Of a DNA stretch of 64,000 nt, positions 10,166 through 18,153 are shown piece after piece. A program made the translations under genes and the position numbers. Each line of letters opens with the position of its first letter. The first letter of the stretch is position 1. Under the pieces are notes generated by a model. It was not told the DNA's origin. It was given only the letters and a program-made list of their open reading frames with translations, and ran no database searches. The DNA is from Acrasis kona (Eukaryota > Heterolobosea > Eutetramitea > Acrasida > Acrasidae): assembly GCA_026419775.2 (NCBI GenBank), contig JAOPGA020000467.1:1-64000 (forward strand), written 5' to 3'.

Positions 10166-11195
10166 TTTTGTTTATTTAAGAACCGCTTTAATGCTTCCTC
10201 CTCCTCTCTGTCTTCGTCATCGTTCATATTCAACACAACACGCTTTCCGGTCGTCGGCTGGTAGCTCACAACCTTTGTTTTTCCATCCTTTTCATCGGCC
10301 GTGTCTTGTTCCACTCTTCTCAAGTCATCTTCCTGCTTTTCTCTTCTAATCTGTTCGACCTTCTCCTTGCGAGCGCTTAATTCGGCCAAGTACTCTTCGT
10401 TGTACTCCTGTGATGCTAATTGTATTTTGCTGAGGAACTCATTGATACCCTCTCCGGTTACTGCTGAAACCCCGACACAAGAAATTGTCCTGTAGAACTC
10501 ATCCAATGAGAGACTTAGAGAGTTGGCTAATGTGCTGCTGTAAGATTGATCGCTACTTAAGGCTTCGTTAAATGCTTCATAGTCCTGCATCCACTTTGTT
10601 GCAAAGTCGTGCCTTACGACATCAATTTTATTAAACACAATTACAAATGGTAGTCTTGTCTTGTATAATATAGAACAAGCGTATAACATGTTGCTCATGA
10701 ATGTAACGGGCGAAGTGTTACGTGGTGTGTCTATGACATAAACAATTACGGTTGGAAAAGTAGATGCAAGAGACTCTGAAATGACTTGTCCGCTTGCGCT
10801 CCATGTGAAAATTTCAATTTGACCGGGTGTGTCAACAAAAATGTATTCTACGTCTGTTTTGTTTTCAATATAGGTCATGACTTGATCGAATCGAGTGGCA
10901 AAAAGATTCAAAGAAGTCAGAATTCCACCGTTGGGACCAAGGTTGTATTGTTTCATAACTTGTTTATAGTTAACTGTATCTCTGATGTCTATATTAGCGG
11001 CATAAGGAACTGTATTGACAGCAGGGTCTAGATTAATAACATATGATGGTATGGTATGTTCATGCACATGTGCACCTAGTCTCTAGAAAAATTAAACACA
11101 GAAAACATCGATCATACCTGCATAAATGTGGTCTTTCCACTACCAGCCATACCAATCACAATACATGCTATAGGTTTCTTCTTCTCTGCGGACAT
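10162..11195 (-). CDS. GPN1: GPN-loop GTPase 1
   Basis: Exons complement(10162..11082, 11118..11195), 35-nt intron, 332 aa. The first exon supplies the P-loop (GMAGSGKTT, residues 15-23) immediately after [11 protein letters not shown]. The second has the defining Gly-Pro-Asn loop ([15 protein letters not shown]), switch II ([16 protein letters not shown]), the NKID specificity motif and a SAVTGEG G5 motif. The C-terminal tail is charged ([15 protein letters not shown]). GPN1 works with GPN3 in assembly and nuclear import of RNA polymerase II and is essential in yeast. The spliced length fits the family; the longest single open frame lacks the P-loop and would mislead. Confidence 0.95.
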
Positions 11196-11321
11196 TCTGT
11201 GTTTATTACAAGTTCAGATTCAATATACTTGTTGAATTATTAATGTCACATTACAAACAAGAGGATGAGCACAAAATTGTTTATTTAGGATATATATTCA
11301 CACTCAGAGGATGTTAGGCGT

Positions 11322-11804
11322 TTACCTAAAGCGAGTGAGCCTCTTGTTTGATGACTTCTTAGTTTTTCTTAAAAGACTCTGAGTTAGCAGCCTCTTTCCG
11401 TTAATGTGGAGCATTAGAATTTGCCTATGGTGCTTTTTCAACACACCCTTAGTTACTCTTATAATAAGAGAATTATCCTTTCTTCCTATTACCTCTCTCA
11501 TGGCCACTTCTATCGTTTGCGTCTTGACAACCTCTATGAATATTGAATCAGCAAGTGGCTGTAAATTATATGGTTTGACGTCCACAAAGTCGAAGTCTTT
11601 ACGCAGTATCTGTTGAGCATCTTGAGTAATTCGAACGGGATCCACAATGTGTAAGTCTATCTTTGTATTCTGTGATTCAATCTCTATCTCGATATTATTG
11701 TCTGAGGCTGTGTGTTCCATGCTTTTTAATGTTTGGTGTTGGTAGCATTGATAGCCAAAGCCTTTTATCGTATGGTAGGGAATATACCTTTTTTCAGTCA
11801 TCAT
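11322..11804 (-). CDS. hypothetical protein
   Basis: Open frame of 160 aa from ATG 11804 (MMTEKRYIPYHT); a second possible start is the ATG at about 11720 (MEHTASDNN). Part of the first 30 codons could be an intron (GTATATTCC after codon 6). The body is beta/alpha mixed (KIDLHIVDPVRITQDAQQIL; SIFIEVVKTQTIEVAMREVI) and the C-terminus is very basic (LLRKTKKSSNKRLTRF). No family is recognised; the basic tail suggests nucleic-acid contact (weak inference). The transposon begins 75 bp upstream, inside its probable promoter region. Confidence 0.5.
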   Translation of the reverse strand: MMTEKRYIPYHTIKGFGYQCYQHQTLKSMEHTASDNNIEIEIESQNTKIDLHIVDPVRITQDAQQILRKDFDFVDVKPYNLQPLADSIFIEVVKTQTIEVAMREVIGRKDNSLIIRVTKGVLKKHHRQILMLHINGKRLLTQSLLRKTKKSSNKRLTRFR

Positions 11805-11878
11805 TGCTTAGACATTTGTTTCCATTTTTGATCAAGCCAGAAATATCCAACCAAGGTACAATAAGTAAAATAGCACTA

Positions 11879-11904
11879 TTGTCATTTGCAAAAAAGCAGG
11901 GACC
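11879..11904 (+). repeat. left terminal inverted repeat
   Basis: Begins TTGTCATTTGCAAAAAAGC and ends GGGACC; pairs with 14220-14245, differing only at position 6 (A against G). A TA dinucleotide precedes it. Confidence 0.9.
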
Positions 11905-12062
11905 GTTTTTTCACCCAATTTGAATATTGAAGTAAAATCACCAGTAAATTGCGTAGACAACCGGAAAATTTAATTTTCAATTGAATCTTGATTGTGAAAA
12001 ATAGTTGTTATGTCAATCTCTACGCCCGATTTGTGCGAGAACGTTCCCCAGGAAAGTATTTG

Positions 12063-13077
12063 ATGGTGGATGTTGACCAGAACTCTTCAAGAATGTATGA
12101 GAGCTTTGATCAATGGTGCAGAGAGAACCACAATATCACAGGAGTTCCAAAGACCACCACCAAGGATAACGAACCAAACATAGTTGGACTGATGATGTCC
12201 TTTTTCAACACCAATGCTTGGATGGTCTGCGCTGACAGACTCATGCGACGTCGTGACGGAAACAACATCATTTTGGCAACACCACAACAGGTACCACAAC
12301 AAGTAGCAGCATTGCAACCAATCATGCAACCACAAGTAACAACACCACAACCTCAGCCACCAATGACTCCATTACAAAATGAGCAGCAGAGAGCATTGCA
12401 AGCAGTTTCAAATGGACCAAGCTTTCAACTACAAAGACAGCACTTGTTGAATGAGACAAGAAATGCTTTGTTGCACGATCACAACTTTCCTCCACAGCAA
12501 CCTCCAACCCAAGCCCAGGTACAAGTCCAACCTCAACAACATGTGCAACAGGAATTGGTTGAACAATTCAGCAACACTGTCCAAGATGTTGATGAGCAAA
12601 CTGTTAATTGTCAAGAGCTCACACCTCAACAAGCTTTAGACATGCTTGAGGCTGCACGTGAGGACGTCATCCAATCTGGTCAATTCACAAGATTAGATGA
12701 ACTTGTTCAAATGTTTACGGAGGAGTCAGACGAAGCAAATCAAATACTTGCACCATTAATGGAAGAGGTAGAGAGCATTCAATCAAGACTTCAGAACTTT
12801 AATCAATTAGCAGAGGCAGCGAGAGCTTGCTATGAGCAGTGGAAGCCACTGTTATTGGAAGCAGAAGAAAGGAAGAAGAAGCGAGATCGATCCTTTACAG
12901 ATCGATTAAATAGTTTGGTATTCTCACCTCCAAGAATGATAAAAAAAAAAAAAATTTGATGATGATGTAGCCGCCAGTTGTGAACCACAACAAAATAACC
13001 AGCCACCACAGGAGAAGAAGAAGGAAGAAGAAGAAGAAGTACAAAAAGAGGCAGAAAAAGACAACGAACAGCAATAA
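12063..13077 (+). CDS. transposon accessory ORF, glutamine-rich, frame break
   Basis: From ATG 12063 (MVDVDQNSSRMYESFDQW) the frame runs to a TGA at 12957..12959 (about 298 codons). Residues up to about 65 form a possible small domain (FNTNAWMVCADRLMRRRDG); a long Gln/Pro-rich region and coiled coil follow, ending in a basic KKRDRSFTDRLNS segment. The stop comes directly after a run of 14 A. Dropping one A continues the frame for about 40 more codons of Asp/Glu/Lys-rich protein to TAA 13077. Either the copy is frameshifted or slippage/frameshifting makes the longer form. Another frame from ATG 12009 (MSISTPDLCENVPQESI) precedes it, so the 5' end may also be damaged. Function unknown; possibly a DNA-binding helper of the transposase. 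Confidence 0.6.
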
Positions 13078-13085
13078 ATTGTTAA

Positions 13086-14120
13086 TCAGAATTTATCTGA
13101 CATCCAATTGTGCATACAATGCTTTGTAAAATTCTCAATTGTTTGTCGTTCTCTTGATATTGCATTGACACCTCTTTGAATACCTCTTTTCATTGTTTCA
13201 ATATTCTCTGCATCAATGTATTCATTATATTGAATAAAGTTTTTGATGTAACCAAATGAAAGCTCAATAGGATTATAGTCAGGACTGTATGGTGGGAGAA
13301 ACAAAAATGGGATGTCATTATCAAACAGATAATTCATTACATCTTGAGCGCGATGAATTTTTGCATTATCTAGAACAAGAATAAAATGCCCTCTAATCTT
13401 GTCTTTTAATTCATCAATGAATGCAATGAAATCATGTCGATTTATACCTCCATCATTACTGTCTGTGCGTCTCAAGTAACTATGCACTATTCCTGAGCAC
13501 GATTGTGCCATAATTAATGAAAATGAGTTCCTTGTGACATTACCAGCTGGCCATTGTGCACGGACCCCTTTCTTGAAATAACCGTATCTTCGATTAAATG
13601 CACGAAAGTCAAAATGTGATTCATCAATATAGATGAACATGCGCGAGTCAAAGTTCCAGACACGTTCTCGCCAGCATCGTCGCTTCCACTGGACTTCATC
13701 TGTTGTACGCTTTCGAGCAATGTGAGATACGCGTTTTCGTTTGAAGTTCAGCTGCTTGTTACGTATTCTACTGATGTCCCACGCCTCCATTCTTACACCA
13801 GTTTCTTGATGTAATAAATTAATAATTTCATTAATCGAACGCAATGGGTTCTCCAATGTAAGAATCTCAATGTAATTAATGAGTTGTGGGTTGGTCTTGA
13901 TTGTTTGGTTTGATGGTCTACCCCTTACTGGAGCTTCTTCGTTGTTAAAGTATCGATTCAAATAACGGGCTACTGTCTTTCGATTGATGCGCAACTTCTT
14001 TGCTATTTTGCATGGCTTCATCAGCTCTAATCTATTTAAAATTATTTCTTGCTGTAGCTCCTTAGGTACAGCAACACCATTTGTGAAGACGCGACCTTGT
14101 GAGTTAACCTTGAAAGTCAT
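13086..14120 (-). CDS. Tc1/mariner-IS630-type transposase
   Basis: Single intact frame of 344 aa starting at ATG 14120. The N-terminal half has helix-turn-helix units (KIAKKLRINRKTVARYL; then a GRPSNQTIK linker). The catalytic triad is clear: first Asp in FIYIDESHFD, second Asp in LVLDNAKIHR, and Glu in PPYSPDYNPIEL, with 34 residues between the last two (DD34E, the Tc1 spacing). It would cut at the element ends and insert at TA. No stops or frameshifts are seen, so this copy may still be active. Confidence 0.93.
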   Translation of the reverse strand: MTFKVNSQGRVFTNGVAVPKELQQEIILNRLELMKPCKIAKKLRINRKTVARYLNRYFNNEEAPVRGRPSNQTIKTNPQLINYIEILTLENPLRSINEIINLLHQETGVRMEAWDISRIRNKQLNFKRKRVSHIARKRTTDEVQWKRRCWRERVWNFDSRMFIYIDESHFDFRAFNRRYGYFKKGVRAQWPAGNVTRNSFSLIMAQSCSGIVHSYLRRTDSNDGGINRHDFIAFIDELKDKIRGHFILVLDNAKIHRAQDVMNYLFDNDIPFLFLPPYSPDYNPIELSFGYIKNFIQYNEYIDAENIETMKRGIQRGVNAISRERQTIENFTKHCMHNWMSDKF

Positions 14121-14219
14121 GATTTTGTAAAATTATTGCACAAAAATTCGAGACGAATATCTCCGGTTGCACGGTTTTGATTTTAATTTTTCTTTATTTG
14201 GCAGTTAGATGAAAATTGA

Positions 14220-14245
14220 GGTCCCTGCTTTTTTGCAAACGACAA
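14220..14245 (-). repeat. right terminal inverted repeat
   Basis: On the minus strand it reads TTGTCGTTTGCAAAAAAGC and ends GGGACC, matching the left repeat at 25 of 26 positions. A TA dinucleotide follows it on the plus strand. Confidence 0.9.
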
Positions 14246-14464
14246 TAATTTAATATCCATTTGGATTTTTTTACACAACAACTACCCAACGTATCAAAAT
14301 GGTTGATGAAAATTTTAACACTTTTTTATTGTATATATATTGATATGGTACCTTTATTACGCCAACGGCTGTCGGGCTACGGGAACATCCATAAATTAGA
14401 TAGTTCAGGCATCTGAATATTAAGCTATGCGGATCTTAAGGGTACTTCAAATGCGTCTCTTACA

Positions 14465-14601
14465 TCAAAGGTCTTGATACTGTGGAATCCCATTAGCAAG
14501 ACATACAACTGTACTGCAGAGTGACTCTTGGATGCAATCTTCAGCACCAGTAAATCCTTCAAAAACAAGCCTGTCAATTGTCACATATTTGTAAAATGAT
14601 T
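14465..14601 (-). pseudogene. orphan coding-like exon
   Basis: Between the transposon and the PhyH gene (14246-14749) the only coding-like stretch is on the minus strand. After an acceptor-like TTCTAG, 45 codons read RLVFEGFTGAEDCIQESL, then STVVCLANGIPQYQDL and a TGA. No start or upstream exon could be joined within the window. It may be the last exon of a lost gene or an alternative 3' end. Family not recognised. Confidence 0.3.
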
Positions 14602-14749
14602 CTAGAATGATTCAAGAGGCCAAACAAATGAAGAATTGTAATCTTTTATATGTCTAGTCAAGTACGTTCCTAGTACTTGACTTACAAACTAATCTCTTAA
14701 TTTTTGATGATTCCTATCGTTTATACCTACAAACAAGGCGACTGAAGCA

Positions 14750-15652
14750 TTAAAAGAGCGGTGCAAATTCAGTTTCATCTTCATCTTCAGAGGAATCAGA
14801 TATATAAGGTGGGGGGACATAAGTTTCCACGATCTTTCTGGTGAAGGGAATGCTTGCAAAAGCTCTCGCTTCATTCTCTCGGTCTGCCAACATCTGAGCA
14901 CGCAACTTCTCCTTCCAATTGTTTCGAATGTCATTCAACTGCTGGTAATATTGTGTGCGATGGTCGCCATGACTGTGAGGATTGTAAGTGAAAAATACTG
15001 CACGACGACATTTTGATGTTGAATTCGAAGAGCTTCTGTGAGGAACATATCCGTTAAAGCAGAATATATCTCCGGCCTTACAAACAACGTCGTCAAACTC
15101 CTTCAGGTGGCAGAGACCAACATCAGAAATGCATCCAGCACGACCTCCGACTTCAGGGTCACCATCGGGTGGAATGCAATCTACAACATTTGAAGAATTC
15201 CATTTTCCTTGATGAACACGTAGACATCCATTGGCAGTCGTCATGTCATCGATGGCAACCATGACGGTTATAAAATTGTCAAGTTGTGAAGGTAGATAAA
15301 AAGCCAGGGATGGGTGGTCAAGATGTGGCATAAAACCAGCACCGCCAGGTGGTTTATAATTAAGTTTTTCTTTAACTAGATACGCTGCGTGGTCTTCTCC
15401 AAATAATTCTCCACAGATGTGAGCCAATCGTGATTGATTTCCGGCCACCTCTTCAAATCCAGAATGACGATGAATAAAGTTTTCGCAACGAGTGACAGCA
15501 CCCTTTTCGAACCCTACTTCTACACCCTCTTGAAGTGGCAGTTCCATACTCCACTGCTGAATCTTGTTGACCATGTCATCATCGAAAAAACCCGGGAGAA
15601 GTAAGAAAGAATTTTGTTCGTATTCTTCAATCTGCGATGGCGATAACATCAA
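14750..15652 (-). CDS. phytanoyl-CoA dioxygenase (PhyH) family protein
   Basis: Single exon of 300 aa from ATG 15652. The double-stranded beta-helix Fe(II)/2-oxoglutarate motif is visible: His110-x-Asp112 in MPHLDHPS and distal His205 in YVPHRSSSN, with a Cys/Arg-rich CRRAVFFTYNPHSHGDHR strand for co-substrate binding. GCLRVHQGKW is the usual lid-strand motif. Such enzymes hydroxylate diverse small molecules; the substrate here is unknown and phytanoyl-CoA should not be assumed. The C-terminus is acidic (SDSSEDEDETEF). A second methionine follows the first directly. Confidence 0.88.
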   Translation of the reverse strand: MMLSPSQIEEYEQNSFLLLPGFFDDDMVNKIQQWSMELPLQEGVEVGFEKGAVTRCENFIHRHSGFEEVAGNQSRLAHICGELFGEDHAAYLVKEKLNYKPPGGAGFMPHLDHPSLAFYLPSQLDNFITVMVAIDDMTTANGCLRVHQGKWNSSNVVDCIPPDGDPEVGGRAGCISDVGLCHLKEFDDVVCKAGDIFCFNGYVPHRSSSNSTSKCRRAVFFTYNPHSHGDHRTQYYQQLNDIRNNWKEKLRAQMLADRENEARAFASIPFTRKIVETYVPPPYISDSSEDEDETEFAPLF

Positions 15653-15962
15653 ATCGTGTTAAACCTCAACCAACTTCTTGGACTTTGTTGTAATTGCGTG
15701 TCAATTATTCGTGCTCAGTCAATATCTAAAAGTATTAGCACTTCGCAATTTCTCTTATATATGTGTAGTAGTACCAATAGCGATCGAATCACATCGTTAA
15801 CATTGTTAAAGTCGTTAAAAGTACCTCTTTCTTTCATCTTTTAAAACTATTTACAATTTTTCACAAACCAATCAGAGCGGTTTGGGGAAATGTTTTTCAC
15901 ATAAATAAACAGAATTCTTTTTGTTCATTTCAGTTTGTCGAAAAAAAAGTAAAAGCCATATC

Positions 15963-16084
15963 ATGAGAGACAAGGTATGAACCATAGCACCTCTGTGTGA
16001 AATATTAACTCGTCATAGTGGAAGAAAAAGCGTATGAGGAGACTCAAGAGAAAGAGGAGAAAGATGAAGGCTAGATCCAAGTAA
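15963..16084 (+). CDS. RPL41: 60S ribosomal protein eL41
   Basis: A 25-aa protein encoded by a 12-nt exon (15963..15974, MRDK) and a second exon (16019..16084), with a 44-nt GTATGA...CATAG intron between. The product reads MRDKWKKKRMRRLKRKRRK followed by MKARSK, almost the universal eL41 sequence, which has Ala or a similar residue at position 3 and the same Trp5 and Lys/Arg run. eL41 sits at the intersubunit bridge of the ribosome. The gene is too short for ordinary ORF finders. A TTTCAG at 15920-15930 hints at a 5' UTR intron. Confidence 0.95.
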
Positions 16085-16303
16085 TCGCACCACAGAAAAA
16101 ATGGGGTGCTCAGTAGGGTATACGTAAATTTCAGGAATCGACTCAAAGTGTCACTCAAGAAGATGCGACAACATCTCTGCCTAATGAATATCATGTTCGT
16201 CGTCCTGCAATAAACAAATATCAGATTGAGTATTCGACAAACTACCGTGTGAAGTTATATACATTTTTGATTCTAACAAAAAGCGACATTTATCATAACA
16301 TTT

Positions 16304-17431
16304 TTATTTCGGTTCTTTCTTCTTGACTTTCCTAGCAGGTTTGGACTTTTTAGCAGAGGCTATTTTGTTCTTAGTGACAACCTCACATATTTGCTTAAAC
16401 AAGTCTTTGTTAAGCTGTTCATACAACTTCAGCCTGATCAGTGTGGGTTTCTTCTGTACAAGGTCAAGAAGACTCTTTGCTCCCTCGTCGGAGATGGAAT
16501 TAAGGTGAAGATTCAAATCGGTCAGCGTGTTCTTGTTTTCCATGATACCCTCGCACAGCTTATCTATGGTTTGCAATTCAACAACACCCCCGGTGGATGT
16601 TGAACTCAGGTTCAACTTTGATAATTTTGGTGAATTTCTCAATCCTTCGGCAATGGCGAGAAGTCCTCTATTACCAATGGAGTTTCCTTGAAGGTCGAGA
16701 TCAGTCAAACTTGGTGACTTTGCCACAATCAGAGTCCCAACTGCCACACCCCCTTCCTCACCAATCTTACAATATTTCATTGACAGTGTAGACAGCGTTG
16801 GATTCCAAGAGACACCAACACTCAAAGTTGTGGCACCCTCATCTCCTATGTCGTTGTAGTCTAAAACTAACGTATGAAGTGCTTCGTTGTGCTCCAACGC
16901 TCTGGAGATTGCTGAGCATCCTTTTAAACTGATTCGATTATCCATGAGTTCCAGAATCTTTAGATATGGATTAGGTTTGATCCAATTGAAAAGGATAACA
17001 GCACCCTGGTCACCCAGATTTGCCCTCCAAAATGAAATCTTCTCATAATAAGGATACGCATTAAGAGCTTCCAATAATGCATTCAAGTGATTTGCTGTAC
17101 ATTCTTCACTTATAATAAACTATAATTATGTGAACACAGAGGAGGGCGCTCAAACTACGTACCGGCACTGCTAAAGTTAAAGGTCCTGTCTCAGATTTCA
17201 CAATCTTGCTTAGTTTCGTAACAATTGACGGATAAGGTGCAACTTGATGTGTTGCTGCTATTGATTCATATGTTTTGATGAATTTCCTAATCGTTTTTCG
17301 ATTCTTTTCAATCTCTATACGTAAACAAGTGTATACATAAGAATCATACCCTCTTCTAAACTCTTTTTTTTATTTGCAGTTTTCTCCTTATCACTTTTAC
17401 CTTTGGTAGGTGACTTGGACTTGACGGCCAT
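16304..17431 (-). CDS. leucine-rich repeat protein, ribonuclease-inhibitor type
   Basis: Exons complement(16304..17119, 17163..17314, 17350..17431), introns 43 and 35 nt, in phase, 349 aa from ATG 17431 (MAVKSKSPTKGKSDK). The N-terminus is Lys-rich; an alpha segment follows (NRKTIRKFIKTYESI). From about residue 95 there are six or seven RI-type repeats of about 28 residues (LKILELMDNRISLKGCSAIS; LHTLVLDYNDIGDEGATTL; LTDLDLQGNSIGNRGLLAIA). The C-terminus is basic (KKSKPARKVKKKEP). RI-type LRRs bind proteins; similar small LRR proteins occur in axonemes and in RanGAP, but this one lacks clear RanGAP catalytic residues. Function not assigned. Confidence 0.82.
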
Positions 17432-18153
17432 CGTAAATTCGTCAACTTAAGCCAGGCGGGAACATTTAAAACGGAAGTCGGACAAGATATTAATATCATA
17501 GGAAGAGACTCAAACGTATCTGTGAGATGATCTCGACTAACATGCTAGTAATTAATGAGTATTCTATGTAGTGTAATAAACAAAATTTATTTTTTCATTT
17601 GAGGAAAGCTTAAAATTTATGCATGTGTTGGTCCCGATGGTTACAATGAAGCGACTTTAGTAGTAACACAAATGTAATTCCATAATCGTCCAAATTCTCT
17701 TAATATTTGTGGTAAACATGATTTAACAATCCAAATCCTATTCATTAGATCTGTGTTCTACAATTCCTCTACTACCAACTGTTCGTTTGATAATCAAATA
17801 ATGCCGTCAACCTCATTATTCATGTGCAGCAGTTCAATGTGATTGTTTGTAAGTTCGTCTATGTAAATGATACTCAAACCGAATATGTTCGCCATAACAC
17901 TGTTGATTCAGTCCCCTTCCTCATTTATGTCTCACACAAAAAGCCCGTAACTGGTCAACCAATAACTAAATCCACTCAATTTCGTTAGTGATTTAAATTT
18001 GACCCAAACTCTGTGAAAAAGGTTGTGTCCTGCGATTTAAGCACATCGACATCGATTGTATCTTTACTTACAAATATATCAATTAGTGGCATTGTCCATC
18101 GAAACAAGAGAGTAAGTAGAGTGAATCACACGACATTTGCTGATCAAAAAGAC
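17432..18153. other. intergenic, with one unexplained open frame
   Basis: About 720 bp between two divergent genes. The plus strand from 17794 to a TAG at 17986..17988 is open for 64 codons without an ATG and looks coding (NVIVCKFVYVNDTQTEYVRH; FLIYVSHKKPVTGQPITK). It may be a gene relic or a missed exon. The rest is AT-rich and presumably promoter sequence for the LRR and La-related genes. Confidence 0.35.

Larger units (their letters stand above)
11879..14245. mobile_element. Tc1/mariner-type DNA transposon, two ORFs
   Basis: A 2,367-bp element bounded by 26-bp terminal inverted repeats (one mismatch) and flanked by TA on both sides (11877-11878, 14246-14247), the target duplication of the Tc1/mariner group. 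It carries a plus-strand glutamine-rich ORF with a frame break in an A14 run and a convergent minus-strand transposase that is fully open. The nearly identical ends and intact transposase suggest a recent insertion. Confidence 0.9.
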
